DNA of 64,000 bases, taken from Candidatus Planktophila limnetica (GTDB taxonomy: Bacteria > Actinomycetota > Actinomycetes > Nanopelagicales > Nanopelagicaceae). Both the position numbers and the translations under genes were made by a program. The DNA lies in contig NZ_CP016782.1 of the NCBI RefSeq assembly GCF_002288365.1, positions 806,001 to 870,000 of the forward strand. Direction: 5' to 3'. Below, in pieces: positions 54,336 to 62,646 of the stretch. The notes below the pieces were generated by a model that did not search any database, had not been told where the DNA came from, and worked only from the letters and a program-made list of their open reading frames with translations. The first letter of the stretch is position 1, and every line of letters starts with the position of its first letter.

Positions 54336-55189
54336 GTAAGTCACAGACACTTGTTAAGGGCGCCTTCTCTCCACAGAAGAAGAAGCAATCTTTGCCATGG
54401 TCAGGTTTTATTTTCTGGCTTGTCATGGCAATCTGGATGGTTCCGGTCGCATGGCTCATTCTGATGTCGGTGCGACCATCTGCAGATATTTTAGGAAACT
54501 TTGAAATCATTCCATCTAGATTTACATTCGATGGATATCGCGACTTCATCTTAAAAGACATGTGGTACAAGGCTTATTTGAACTCTTTGACCTATTCCAC
54601 ACTCAACACAATCTTCTCAGTAACGCTGGCACTACCTGCGGCCTATGCCTTCTCTCGCTTTAGCTTTACTGGAGATAAGCACTTGTTCTTCTGGTTGCTG
54701 ACAAATCGCATGGCACCGGCTGCTGTGTTCTTGCTTCCTTTCTATAACATGTATAACGCTGTTGGATTATTTGATAAGACTCTCGGTGTTGCCATCGCAC
54801 ACATGCTCTTTAACGTGCCTCTGGCTGTCTGGATTCTAGAAGGCTTTATCTCCGGCATCCCGCGACAAGTCGATGAGACCGCAGCCATTGATGGCTATTC
54901 ACTTCCTAAGTTTTTCATCAAGATCTTCTTGCCAATGATTCGCTCCGGTATCGGTGTCACAGCCTTTTTCTGCTTCATGTTTAGCTGGGTTGAATTACTT
55001 ATTGCCAGAACCATTACAAGTACTGATGCCAAACCAATTAGCGCTGCGATGACAAGAACAGTTTCATCATCTGGCACAGACTGGACACTTCTTTCAACCG
55101 CTGGTGTTATGACGATCATCCCTGGTGTTCTAGCTATTTGGTTCGTGCGCAAATACATCGCTAAGGGCTTTGCGTTAGGTCGTGTATAA
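54332..55189 (+). CDS. glpQ: Glycerol-type ABC importer permease 2
   Basis: A 285-residue MalG-type permease with six hydrophobic segments and the EAA loop DETAAIDGYSLPKFFIKIFLPM. The LTNRMAPAAVFLLPFYNMY segment is characteristic of the glycerol branch. It overlaps glpP by 4 bp, and the DUF2160 gene starts 2 bp after its stop. Confidence 0.9.
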   Translation: MSKSQTLVKGAFSPQKKKQSLPWSGFIFWLVMAIWMVPVAWLILMSVRPSADILGNFEIIPSRFTFDGYRDFILKDMWYKAYLNSLTYSTLNTIFSVTLALPAAYAFSRFSFTGDKHLFFWLLTNRMAPAAVFLLPFYNMYNAVGLFDKTLGVAIAHMLFNVPLAVWILEGFISGIPRQVDETAAIDGYSLPKFFIKIFLPMIRSGIGVTAFFCFMFSWVELLIARTITSTDAKPISAAMTRTVSSSGTDWTLLSTAGVMTIIPGVLAIWFVRKYIAKGFALGRV

Positions 55190-55191
55190 AA

Positions 55192-55467
55192 ATGCTTAAG
55201 TGGATGGTCTGGACCCTGCCCGTTGCAATTGTCTTTATCTTTGCCTTTTTATTAATCATCGGCATGACAATTTGGGGTCACTACCGTCCGCCACGTATTC
55301 GCAAAGGATTTCTTCGCATCACAACTGATCGCGGCGATCGTGTCTATATCGCCTATATTTCATCAGCGTTTTTCATGATCATGTGGATCGCACTGGTTGA
55401 AGGAATGCTCTATGTCGGTTGCGCACTTGCTGTGGCCCTTGCTGCAGTAATCCTTAAGTGGGGATAA
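55192..55467 (+). CDS. glpU: DUF2160 small membrane protein of the glycerol importer
   Basis: A 91-residue protein with about three membrane segments. WMVWTLPVAIVFIF, then GFLRITTDRGDRVYIAYISSAF, match the DUF2160 family that travels with GlpSTPQ importers (GlpU in rhizobia). Role unknown; its constant place between permease and binding-protein genes suggests a transporter accessory subunit. Confidence 0.85.
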   Translation: MLKWMVWTLPVAIVFIFAFLLIIGMTIWGHYRPPRIRKGFLRITTDRGDRVYIAYISSAFFMIMWIALVEGMLYVGCALAVALAAVILKWG

Positions 55468-55515
55468 AGAGAAAAAATAGAATTGTTACAGGGCAACTTG
55501 TGGCGATAGTTAGAA

Positions 55516-55531
55516 CCACTCACCTGAGTGG
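55516..55531 (+). promoter_or_regulatory. Intercistronic hairpin before the binding-protein gene
   Basis: CCACTC-ACCT-GAGTGG is a perfect 6-bp stem with a tetraloop in the 86-bp gap between glpU and the lipoprotein gene. It may block 3' exonucleases or act as an mRNA processing site, raising binding-protein expression. Confidence 0.5.
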
Positions 55532-55553
55532 CTTTAGGAGGAAGGAAAATATA

Positions 55554-57308
55554 GTGCTAGGAAAAAGAGCTAAGTTCATTCTTCTACCTGTACTAGCAGG
55601 CACTCTCGTGCTTTCAGCATGTGGCGGCGGAGGATCCGATTCTGGAGACACTGCAGCTTTTGAAACAGCAGCTGAAAAGTGGATTAATGATGAGTTCCAG
55701 CCAAGTGCAATCTCAAAGGATGAGCAAACCGCTGAACTTAAGTGGTTTATTGAGGCATCGGCCCCATATCGCGGTCTTTCAATTAAGGTCGCTTCAGAAG
55801 GTCTAACCACACACAAGTATGAGTCCGAAGTTCTTACAAAGGCCTTCGAAGAGATTACTGGAATCACAGTAACTCACGACATCATCGGTGAAGGTGACGT
55901 AGTGCAGAACATCCAGACTGAATACCAGACTGGACAACCAATCTATGACGCATACATCAACGACTCAGATCTCATCGGTACTCACTCACGTTCAACAGCA
56001 GTGTTGGCACTCAGTGATTACATCGATGGCGAAGGAAAAGAAGTTACTTCTCCTTACCTAGATCTCGATGACTTTGTTGGTATTGACTTCACAACAGGAC
56101 CTGATAAGAAGCTTTATCAGTTGCCTGATCAACAATTCGCTAACCTTTACTGGTTCCGCTATGACTGGTTCACAGATCCAGCCATCAAGGCACAGTTCAA
56201 GAAGGCTTACGGATATGACCTAGGTGTTCCAGTTAACTGGTCTGCTTATGAAGATATCGCTAAGTTCTTCTCAACACAGGTAAATGGCAACGGAAAGATT
56301 GATGGAACTAAGGTCTATGGTCACATGGATTACGGTAAGAAAGATCCATCACTCGGCTGGCGCTTTACCGATGCATGGCTTTCAATGGCCGGTAACGGTG
56401 ACGTTGGTCTTCCAAACGGTCTACCTGTAGATGAATGGGGTATTCGTGTTGAAGGCTGTAACCCAGCTGGATCATCAGTAACTCGTGGTGGAGACACCAA
56501 CGGCCCAGCATCTGTATACGCAATCCAGAAGTACATTGACTGGTTCAAGTACACACCACCAACAGCTCGTGGTATGGACTTCTCTGAGTCAGGTCCAGTT
56601 CCTGGACAAGGCGCAGTTGCACAGCAAATGTTCTGGTACACAGCATTCACCGCAGATCTTTCTAATCCAGAGATCTCACCAAAGGTTGTAAATGCTGATG
56701 GAACACCTAAGTGGAAGATGGCTCCATCTCCACACGGTTCATATTGGGTAGATGGCATGAAACTCGGTTACCAAGACGTAGGTTCATGGACATTCTTTAA
56801 GTCAGTCTCTGCTGAAAATCGCGCTGCTGCATGGTTATATGCACAGTTCGTAACAAGCAAGACAGTTGACCTTAAGAAGTCAATCACTGGTTTGACATTC
56901 ATTCGTGAATCCACAATCCAGGCTCAATACTTCACTGACAACGCAGCTAAGTACGGCGGTTTGATTGAATTCTACCGCTCACCAGCACGCGTTCAGTGGT
57001 CTCCAACAGGAACTAACGTTCCTGATTATCCAAAGCTTGCACAGCTATGGTGGCAAAACATTGCTCCAGCAGCTGCCGGTGAAAAGACCGCGCAACAAGC
57101 AATGGATGCTCTCGCAAAGGCACAAGACGACATTCTCACACGTCTTGAAGCAGGCGGAGGTCAAGGAGACTGCGGTGTCAAGATGAACCCAGTTAAGGAT
57201 GCTAAGTACTGGTTAGATCAACCAGGAGCTCCTGTACCTAAGTTAGCTAATGAAAAGCCAAAGCCTGAGACAGTCGATTATGACTCACTCATCGCTTCAT
57301 GGAAATAA
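55554..57308 (+). CDS. glpV: Glycerol-type ABC importer substrate-binding lipoprotein
   Basis: GTG 55554 gives 584 residues, preceded by AGGAGGAAGGA. The signal peptide ends in the lipobox LVLSAC, so the protein is a membrane-anchored lipoprotein. It is a long family 1-type binding protein with motifs such as RGGDTNGPASVYA and SPHGSYWVDGMKLGYQDVGSW, as in GlpV homologues. It is the last gene of the cluster. Glycerol is the likely substrate by homology of the whole set; a related polyol cannot be excluded. Confidence 0.87.
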   Translation: MLGKRAKFILLPVLAGTLVLSACGGGGSDSGDTAAFETAAEKWINDEFQPSAISKDEQTAELKWFIEASAPYRGLSIKVASEGLTTHKYESEVLTKAFEEITGITVTHDIIGEGDVVQNIQTEYQTGQPIYDAYINDSDLIGTHSRSTAVLALSDYIDGEGKEVTSPYLDLDDFVGIDFTTGPDKKLYQLPDQQFANLYWFRYDWFTDPAIKAQFKKAYGYDLGVPVNWSAYEDIAKFFSTQVNGNGKIDGTKVYGHMDYGKKDPSLGWRFTDAWLSMAGNGDVGLPNGLPVDEWGIRVEGCNPAGSSVTRGGDTNGPASVYAIQKYIDWFKYTPPTARGMDFSESGPVPGQGAVAQQMFWYTAFTADLSNPEISPKVVNADGTPKWKMAPSPHGSYWVDGMKLGYQDVGSWTFFKSVSAENRAAAWLYAQFVTSKTVDLKKSITGLTFIRESTIQAQYFTDNAAKYGGLIEFYRSPARVQWSPTGTNVPDYPKLAQLWWQNIAPAAAGEKTAQQAMDALAKAQDDILTRLEAGGGQGDCGVKMNPVKDAKYWLDQPGAPVPKLANEKPKPETVDYDSLIASWK

Positions 57309-57330
57309 ATTACTAACTAAATAAAACATC

Positions 57331-57368
57331 AAATGGCTGGTCGACTCGAAAGAGTCGGCCAGCCATTT
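57331..57368. terminator. Bidirectional terminator after glpV
   Basis: A 17-bp stem with one wobble pair and a GAAA tetraloop, followed by GTTTTGTTT on the plus strand. It separates the convergent glpV and SDR genes. Confidence 0.95.
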
Positions 57369-57375
57369 GTTTTGT

Positions 57376-58107
57376 TTAAAGAATCCCCTGCGACATAGAA
57401 ATCATCTGCCACACCGTTGTTCTCATACGTCGTGGTTGCTTGAGCACTGTGGCAATAGCAAAAGCAATATCTGTTGACTTCAAATATCCAGAACGCGCAG
57501 CATCACTTAACTCTCTGCCATCGCCGACCGCAAAATTTGTCTCTGTCGCAGCCGGTGCAATCAAAGTCACGCGAACCCCATCTTCACGCAGTTCATCATC
57601 TAACCCAATAGCAAGTCCGACTTGGCCATGTTTTGTTGCCGCATAGACCGCTTGGTTCTTCTTTGATCTATAACTAGAAACAGATGCCACGATTAAAATA
57701 TCTCCGCCACCATTTTTCTTTAAATGAGGAACTGCAGCCCTAACTGTCCAAATAGTTCCCTGCAGATTTGTCTCCATCATTTCATTTAGACGTTCATCGC
57801 TGTAATCTAAAATCCCGCCATACAAACCAATACCCGCATTTGCAACCAATGAATCAATACGACCAAAAGTTTTAACTGCGAGCTCCATCAACGCCGCACA
57901 ATCCCCCGGCTTTCTGATGTCACACACCCCAGCAACTGCCGATCCCGAAGAGGATGAAACCAAGTCATCCAGCGATGACACATCACGGGAGCCCAGCACC
58001 ACGCGAGCGCCCCGAGCCAGCAAATCCTTAGCCGTTGCCAGGCCAATCCCTGAAGATGCCCCGGTAATAACGACCACAGAGCCCTTGAGATCTCTTTTTT
58101 CACTCAT
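57376..58107 (-). CDS. Short-chain dehydrogenase/reductase
   Basis: ATG 58107 gives 243 residues; the longer frame runs antisense through lexA and is not real. TGASSGIGLA binds the nucleotide, NAGIG follows, and the catalytic Ser, Tyr and Lys are in SVSSYRSKK and YAATKHG. Substrate unknown. It diverges from lexA, and the LexA box between them lies 36 bp before its start, so SOS control of this gene is possible. Confidence 0.9.
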   Translation of the reverse strand: MSEKRDLKGSVVVITGASSGIGLATAKDLLARGARVVLGSRDVSSLDDLVSSSSGSAVAGVCDIRKPGDCAALMELAVKTFGRIDSLVANAGIGLYGGILDYSDERLNEMMETNLQGTIWTVRAAVPHLKKNGGGDILIVASVSSYRSKKNQAVYAATKHGQVGLAIGLDDELREDGVRVTLIAPAATETNFAVGDGRELSDAARSGYLKSTDIAFAIATVLKQPRRMRTTVWQMISMSQGIL

Positions 58108-58142
58108 TGGCCCAGCATAAGCACAAAGAGGCCTTAAATAAT

Positions 58143-58158
58143 TCGAACATATGTTTGA
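58143..58158. promoter_or_regulatory. LexA (SOS) box between lexA and the SDR gene
   Basis: TCGAACATATGTTTGA matches the actinobacterial SOS box with one deviation. It lies 31 bp upstream of the lexA ATG, as expected for autoregulation. Confidence 0.85.
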
Positions 58159-58189
58159 ATATTTTGCAATTCTGTGCCACCCTTTACCC

Positions 58190-58864
58190 ATGAGCACAAA
58201 GAAACCAACAAAAGTATCCGAACTGCCAGATGGCCCAGCAGGTGCCCACGGCCTGACCCCACGCCAGCTAAAGATCCTCACCGCCATCAAAGAAGCGGTC
58301 GATACCAATGGCTATCCCCCAAGCATGCGCGAGATCGGCACACAAGCAGGTCTTTCATCCCCGGCTTCCGTTAAGTACCAACTAGAAGAGTTAGAGAAAA
58401 AAGGCTTCATCCGCCGCGACCCAACTCGTGGTCGAGCACTTGAAGTATTGCTCCCTGGAGAGGCAGACAACGTCGCCCCAGTAGATAAAACAAAATACAT
58501 CCCATTAGTAGGTCGTATTGCAGCAGGTGGTCCAATTACAGCAGAGCAAGAAATCGAAGAGACATTTCCTCTTCCAGAATCCCTCGTTGGTTCAGGAGAC
58601 CTGTTCATGCTTAAAGTTGTTGGTGAATCAATGATTGAAGCAGCAATATGCGATGGAGACTTCGTAGTCATCCGCTCACAAAAGGATTGCAATAACGGAG
58701 AAATAGTCGCCGCCATGATCGATGGAGAAGCCACAGTTAAAACCTTCTCCCGCAAAAACGGTCACATCTGGCTACTGCCCGCAAATCCTGACTTTGAACC
58801 AATCAATGGTGATAACTGCGAGATCCTGGGCAAGGTAACTGCTGTGATGCGGAGTGTTAGGTAA
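58190..58864 (+). CDS. lexA: SOS repressor LexA
   Basis: ATG 58190 gives 224 residues; upstream codons belong to the operator region. The winged helix has [16 protein letters not shown] and [25 protein letters not shown]. The self-cleavage site is Ala-Gly in GRIAAGGPI. The catalytic Ser is in VVGESMIE and the Lys in EATVKTF. It should repress itself and the LysM gene until RecA-ssDNA triggers cleavage. Confidence 0.97.
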   Translation: MSTKKPTKVSELPDGPAGAHGLTPRQLKILTAIKEAVDTNGYPPSMREIGTQAGLSSPASVKYQLEELEKKGFIRRDPTRGRALEVLLPGEADNVAPVDKTKYIPLVGRIAAGGPITAEQEIEETFPLPESLVGSGDLFMLKVVGESMIEAAICDGDFVVIRSQKDCNNGEIVAAMIDGEATVKTFSRKNGHIWLLPANPDFEPINGDNCEILGKVTAVMRSVR

Positions 58865-58898
58865 AACTCTAAAGACTCAGGTGTCCGTTAACTCTTAA

Positions 58899-59081
58899 TT
58901 ACCGGGTTTCCACTCTCGCCCTCAAATGCGTTTCTAACAAGTAGTGCAAGAAATAGGCATTAAATCCGTCATTCATGACTTTCACAGGAGCTTTCCATCC
59001 ACAACTACAGGTTAAGTAAAAGGTGCGGAATGCTTGGAATTCCTCCCAGTGAAATCCAACCCAGTGTTCCTTAGTGCGCAC
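58899..59081 (-). CDS. Small protein with CxCGW motif
   Basis: I choose GTG 59081 (60 residues), with AGGAAA 8 nt before it; the longer frame to 59156 runs deep into the gene upstream. The core is TCSCGWKAP near residue 25. Only two Cys are present, so a complete zinc site would need a partner or dimer. No family recognised. It overlaps the zinc-ribbon gene upstream by 11 bp, which suggests co-translation. Confidence 0.55.
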   Translation of the reverse strand: MRTKEHWVGFHWEEFQAFRTFYLTCSCGWKAPVKVMNDGFNAYFLHYLLETHLRARVETR

Positions 59082-59274
59082 GTGAAGCTTTCCTGAGTTC
59101 TGATCTAGAACCTTTCCAATGACAATCAATGCATTCATATTTAGGCATGTCATCAAAGATGCAGCAGCCGCCGAGTGAGTAGATGGCGTAATCAGGTTCG
59201 CCCATGGGCATCCCGTAAAGGATTATGCGTATGGCTGTTTCCGAGAGGCACTCTGGACAACGTTTGGTGGTCAT
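59071..59274 (-). CDS. Small zinc-ribbon protein
   Basis: A 67-residue protein with two CxxC pairs, CPEC at 5-8 and CIDC at about 48-51, that would bind one zinc. The middle holds GGCCIFDDMPKYEC. Similar small proteins (Gly-Gly-Cys, Asp, Pro, then Cys-x2-Cys) are widespread and uncharacterised. It lies alone between lexA and the divergent serine protease gene, and the next gene overlaps its end. Confidence 0.7.
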   Translation of the reverse strand: MTTKRCPECLSETAIRIILYGMPMGEPDYAIYSLGGCCIFDDMPKYECIDCHWKGSRSELRKASRAH

Positions 59275-59345
59275 AGATAAAAGATAGATCGAGGCACTGA
59301 CAGCGAGTCCTAAGTTCTGTCAGTCCCCCAAGTTAGGTTTAAGGC

Positions 59346-60092
59346 ATGACTGAGACACCTTCAAATAAGTTCATTGCTTTCGTTGCCATTGTTGCTACTC
59401 CTTTTGCTCTGGGAGCGTTCTTGTTGGCGTGGGCGCCTGCTCAGCAATTTAGTAATACTGATCCAAGAAAAGATGGTTATGTGCAACCGCGAAGCGTGAG
59501 TGATCTGGTGGAAAAGACTCAAGCGTCAACTGTGACAGTCTTTTGTGAACCAAATAAGAAGGATGGCGTTTTAGGTACTGCCTGGGCAATTGATTTGCCC
59601 AATGGCGTGGAAGAGGAATATCCAACAACTTTGATTACAAATCATCACGTTATTGAGGACTGTATTGGTTTAGAGGGAACTCTTACTGTGGCACTTTTGT
59701 TTAAAGATGAAGTAAAAGCAAGAATCGTAAAGTGGGATAAAGAAAATGACCTGGCTGTGCTTGCAGCAGATCTAGAGATTGAACCACTGGAGCTTTCAGA
59801 ATTTGACCCATGGCCAGGTTATTGGACTATGGCTCTGGGTAGTGCAGATGGATATGAAGGATCTGTGGCCTTTGGAAGTATCTTAAACGCAACGGATTTT
59901 GAACTATTGCTGACAACTAATTTATCCCACGGAAATAGTGGTGGTCCACTGGTTGATAATGAAGGACGAGTAATTGGCGTTGTTACCTGGAGATCAAAGA
60001 CTGAGCAATACAACGGGGCTATGTCTCTTAATGCGATGTGTGCAGAGATACTTGAATGTGACGGAGAGTTTTACTGGGAGCGAGATAACTAA
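59346..60092 (+). CDS. Membrane-anchored trypsin-like serine protease
   Basis: A 248-residue protein with an N-terminal membrane anchor (about 9-28) and an extracellular S1-type protease domain. The catalytic triad is His in TNHHVIEDC, Asp in KENDLAVL and Ser in HGNSGGPL. There is no PDZ domain, unlike DegP or HtrA. Two conserved-looking Cys near 60 and 108 could form a disulfide. Target unknown. It is divergent from the zinc-ribbon gene. Confidence 0.88.
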   Translation: MTETPSNKFIAFVAIVATPFALGAFLLAWAPAQQFSNTDPRKDGYVQPRSVSDLVEKTQASTVTVFCEPNKKDGVLGTAWAIDLPNGVEEEYPTTLITNHHVIEDCIGLEGTLTVALLFKDEVKARIVKWDKENDLAVLAADLEIEPLELSEFDPWPGYWTMALGSADGYEGSVAFGSILNATDFELLLTTNLSHGNSGGPLVDNEGRVIGVVTWRSKTEQYNGAMSLNAMCAEILECDGEFYWERDN

Positions 60093-60121
60093 TGGTTGTG
60101 GGGAATCTGTGTCCCAACCTA

Positions 60122-60155
60122 TGCGCGCTGGAAGTTAGTTGTTCCAGCCAGCGCA
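60122..60155. terminator. Hairpin between convergent protease and lipoprotein genes
   Basis: TGCGC-GCTGGAA pairs with TTCCAGC-(CA)-GCGCA: a 12-bp stem with a two-base bulge and an 8-nt loop. Flanks are only moderately T-rich. It serves as a shared termination site for the two converging genes. Confidence 0.6.
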
Positions 60156-60178
60156 CTTGATTAAATAAGTTCTATTCA

Positions 60179-60673
60179 TCAAACAATCGGTGCGGCTGGT
60201 TCTTCCTCGCCTTGCTCCGCCACGACAGTTGCTGCGTTGATTCCCCAGGAGTCAGTGGTTTTTTCCAGTGCATACATCATTGGGTATTGCTGGCCAGATG
60301 CGGCCGTGAGTGCAACATCGAAGATGTAGTTTTCGCCTTCTTTGACACATGGACCAACACTGTATGAGCGTGCGTCTAAAAGAAATCCGTAGTTAGCGGT
60401 GATGATTTCAATGAATTCTTCTAAAGAGCGAGCGGATTGAAAGGATTGTGATGCAAAGCCATAAGCGCTTTGGAAATCTTGCTTACCAAAGGCAGCTAGT
60501 TGTCCTTTGATCCATGCGGCGGCGCCATCAACCTCATCTTGAGAACAAGTTGATTGTGGTGTGGTGGGCTCTTGTGTGAGCTGTTCATTGGTATTAGATG
60601 ATGAGCAACCCAGGAGTAAAAGAGATAAGGCCACTGCAAGTGCAGTCGTTGCTGTGATTCTTACTTTGCCCAT
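60179..60673 (-). CDS. Lipoprotein with DUF4864-like domain
   Basis: ATG 60673 (164 residues) is preferred because a GGGGAG site lies upstream. The signal peptide ends in LLLLGCSSS, a lipobox. After a Thr/Gln/Pro linker, residues from about 50 on resemble DUF4864: GAAAWIKGQLAAFGKQDFQSAYGFAS, NYGFLLDARSYSV and a final W-G-I. Function unknown; two Cys (near 43 and 109) might pair. Confidence 0.75.
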   Translation of the reverse strand: MGKVRITATTALAVALSLLLLGCSSSNTNEQLTQEPTTPQSTCSQDEVDGAAAWIKGQLAAFGKQDFQSAYGFASQSFQSARSLEEFIEIITANYGFLLDARSYSVGPCVKEGENYIFDVALTAASGQQYPMMYALEKTTDSWGINAATVVAEQGEEEPAAPIV

Positions 60674-60762
60674 GTTTTTTAGTACTCCCCTTAGGTCAGA
60701 AAGATACAAGAGGGAAGTTAAATGCGCAGGAGAAAAGAAAGTTTCAGGCGTAGGATTTGCAC

Positions 60763-60840
60763 ATGGAATGGATTATCAGCGCAGTGGCACTCATGGTGAT
60801 TCTCTACTTTGTTAAAGATGGATCAAGTAAGAGAAAGTAA
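60763..60840 (+). CDS. Putative 25-residue membrane peptide
   Basis: A short frame with an AGGA site 7-10 nt before its ATG encodes a single hydrophobic helix (IISAVALMVILYFV) followed by a charged tail ending SSKRK. It lies 17 bp upstream of tspO on the same strand. Size, placement and ribosome binding site fit a real small protein, but there is no homology evidence. Confidence 0.45.
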   Translation: MEWIISAVALMVILYFVKDGSSKRK

Positions 60841-60857
60841 GGCTCTAGACTCCCCCT

Positions 60858-61319
60858 ATGAAGCTCATCGGTTCCGTCATTGGGATTGCATTGGTGCTGG
60901 TCTATGCCGTGGGTTCTGGGATGTTGGTTAACACACGAGATGGTTGGTACGGCGAGTTAAATAAACCGTCGTGGCAGCCACCGGCTTATGTGCCGGGATT
61001 GATATGGCCATATTGCTTTGTTGTATTAGGTATTGCAGCAGTTCTTGTTTCTAATCGTTTAAGTGCTCTGGCTACTTCTCTATACCTGGCGATCTTTGCT
61101 GTGACTGTGGCTGCAGCCCTTACGTGGGCATACCAGTTCTTTCGCCCACATAACTTAGAGGCATCTGCCATCGCATTAACTATTTTGTCGGCGTTAACGA
61201 TTGTGTTAATCATTATTGCAGCGCGTGCATCGTGGCCAGTTGCAATTGCATTAGTGGTCTATCAATTGTGGATTATGACTGCCACTGCACTGAGTTGGGC
61301 ATACGTAAGGTTGAATTAG
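60858..61319 (+). CDS. tspO: TspO/MBR family membrane protein
   Basis: A 153-residue protein with five membrane segments. The family signature LNKPSWQPPAYVPGLIWPYCFVVLG follows the first segment, and W-A-Y-Q-F-F-R-P lies in the middle. Bacterial TspO proteins bind tetrapyrroles and other hydrophobic ligands and help in stress and pigment control. It may be co-transcribed with the small peptide just upstream. Confidence 0.93.
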   Translation: MKLIGSVIGIALVLVYAVGSGMLVNTRDGWYGELNKPSWQPPAYVPGLIWPYCFVVLGIAAVLVSNRLSALATSLYLAIFAVTVAAALTWAYQFFRPHNLEASAIALTILSALTIVLIIIAARASWPVAIALVVYQLWIMTATALSWAYVRLN

Positions 61320-61404
61320 TAACTCTGTGTAACTTAAATAATTAGTATCATTGATCCCGCTACACTTCCCATAGTCAAAAGGTTGCTCTATCTGCACACA
61401 ATAA

Positions 61405-61438
61405 AAGTAGCCCTGCGCGACGAACCGCAGGGCTACTT
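61405..61438. terminator. Terminator behind the tRNA gene
   Basis: AAGTAGCCCTGCG and its perfect complement make a 13-bp stem with an 8-nt loop, followed on the minus strand by TTTTATTGTG. It begins 8 bp after the tRNA 3' end. Confidence 0.9.
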
Positions 61439-61446
61439 CATGTGCG

Positions 61447-61520
61447 TACCACTGGTAGGATTCGAACCTACGACCATCCTTTCCGTCAAGAAGGTGCTCT
61501 ATCCGCTGAGCTACAGCGGT
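61447..61520 (-). tRNA. tRNA, anticodon reads GAC (Val), atypical
   Basis: The minus strand folds into a full cloverleaf of 74 nt: acceptor ACCGCTG/CAGTGGT with one G-T pair, D arm GCTC...GAGC, and T arm GTAGG-TTCGAAT-CCTAC. In the anticodon arm CCTTC-TTGACGG-AAAGG, position 34-36 is GAC, so valine is the formal reading and A73 agrees. The C31-A39 mismatch and G37-G38 are unusual, and an A1-U72 pair is rare. CCA is not encoded. Isotype is uncertain. Confidence 0.8.
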
Positions 61521-61588
61521 ACGCAATTTGGAATTTAGATTGATTGCATACCGCGAAAATAAATTAGCTACTTAGCTGTGGATAAGAA

Positions 61589-61828
61589 TTAAAGCGTGGC
61601 CATCTTTTCAACAACTGCTTTAGCCGAAGGATTAGTCATTGCGGTGCCATCTGAAAAAACCAGCGTGGGAACTGTGCGATTGCCACCATTTACTTTTTCA
61701 ACAATTTCGGCAGTTCCTGGTACTTCTTCTATGTTGATCTCTTCAAAGCTGACACCTAGATCTGCCAGTTGAGATTTCAGGCGCTTGCAATAGCCACACC
61801 AGCTAGTTGAATACATGACAAATGACAT
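61589..61828 (-). CDS. mrx1: Mycoredoxin/glutaredoxin-like protein
   Basis: A 79-residue thioredoxin-fold protein. The active site WCGYCKRLKSQL, the TVPTLVF cis-Pro strand and SDGT-x3-PSA are the mycoredoxin (Mrx1) pattern, which reduces mycothiol mixed disulfides in actinobacteria. It starts 3 bp after potC, so it probably rides at the end of the polyamine importer transcript. Confidence 0.92.
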   Translation of the reverse strand: MSFVMYSTSWCGYCKRLKSQLADLGVSFEEINIEEVPGTAEIVEKVNGGNRTVPTLVFSDGTAMTNPSAKAVVEKMATL

Positions 61829-61831
61829 CTC

Positions 61832-62644
61832 TTATTTACCCTCATCCTGTGCTCTAGTTAAGCGCTGGGAGATAAAGACTGGGATCAGTGAAATCAGGAT
61901 GACAACTGTTGCAACGACGTTGACAACACTTGCATTATTAGGTCTAGACATCTCTTTAAGGATCCAAAGTGGCAATGTGTCCACCCCTGGTGGGGCTGTG
62001 AAGATTGTTACGACTACTTCATCAAAACTTAAGGCAAATGCAAGTAGTGCACCTGCCACAAATGCAGTTCTAAATTGAGGGAAAGTAACTAACCTAAATG
62101 TTTGCCACAGGCCTGCGCCTAGATCTGCTGAGGCTTCTTGCAGTGATGGATTCATGCGCTTGAGGCGTGCAAATACGTTGTTAAAGACCATGACGATGCA
62201 AAATGTGGCGTGGGCGACGATCATGCCGAAGTAGCCAATATTAAAACCTGCTGGAGATAAGAAAGAGTTGTAGGTATTGCTAAAGGCAACGCCTGTGACA
62301 ACGCCAGGTAAGGCGATGGGAAGAACAACTAAGAGATTAACTGTGCCCTTACCAAAGAAGTCATAGCCTTTAAGGGCAAAGGCAACCAGGGTGCCCAAGA
62401 TGGCTGCGATGATGGTCGAGCCTGTTGCAACGATAATTGAGTTAAGAAGTGCGGTGCGAATTGGTTGATAGGTGGCGGCAAATTCCCACCATTTAAATGA
62501 GAAGGTTGCAATGGGCCAACTAGAGATATTTGACTGATTAAATGAGTTTAAAATCAGTACCAGTAGTGGCACATACATAAAGATAAGAACGAATGTGACA
62601 AGGGCAATCAGGATTATTCTGCTCGTTCTAGAAAGTCTTAACAT
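61832..62644 (-). CDS. potC: Polyamine-type ABC transporter permease PotC
   Basis: A 270-residue permease with six membrane segments and the EAA loop LQEASADLGAGLWQTFRLVTFPQF. The VPLLVLILNSFNQSN opening after the first helix is typical of PotC/PotI. It follows potB by 2 bp. Substrate is assigned as spermidine/putrescine by family only; the ATPase gene is not in the visible part. Confidence 0.9.
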   Translation of the reverse strand: MLRLSRTSRIILIALVTFVLIFMYVPLLVLILNSFNQSNISSWPIATFSFKWWEFAATYQPIRTALLNSIIVATGSTIIAAILGTLVAFALKGYDFFGKGTVNLLVVLPIALPGVVTGVAFSNTYNSFLSPAGFNIGYFGMIVAHATFCIVMVFNNVFARLKRMNPSLQEASADLGAGLWQTFRLVTFPQFRTAFVAGALLAFALSFDEVVVTIFTAPPGVDTLPLWILKEMSRPNNASVVNVVATVVILISLIPVFISQRLTRAQDEGK

Positions 62645-62646
62645 CG

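Noticed and set aside
61251-61526. 91-codon frame across the tRNA region
   Set aside because: It runs through the tRNA and its terminator on the same strand; no ribosome binding site.
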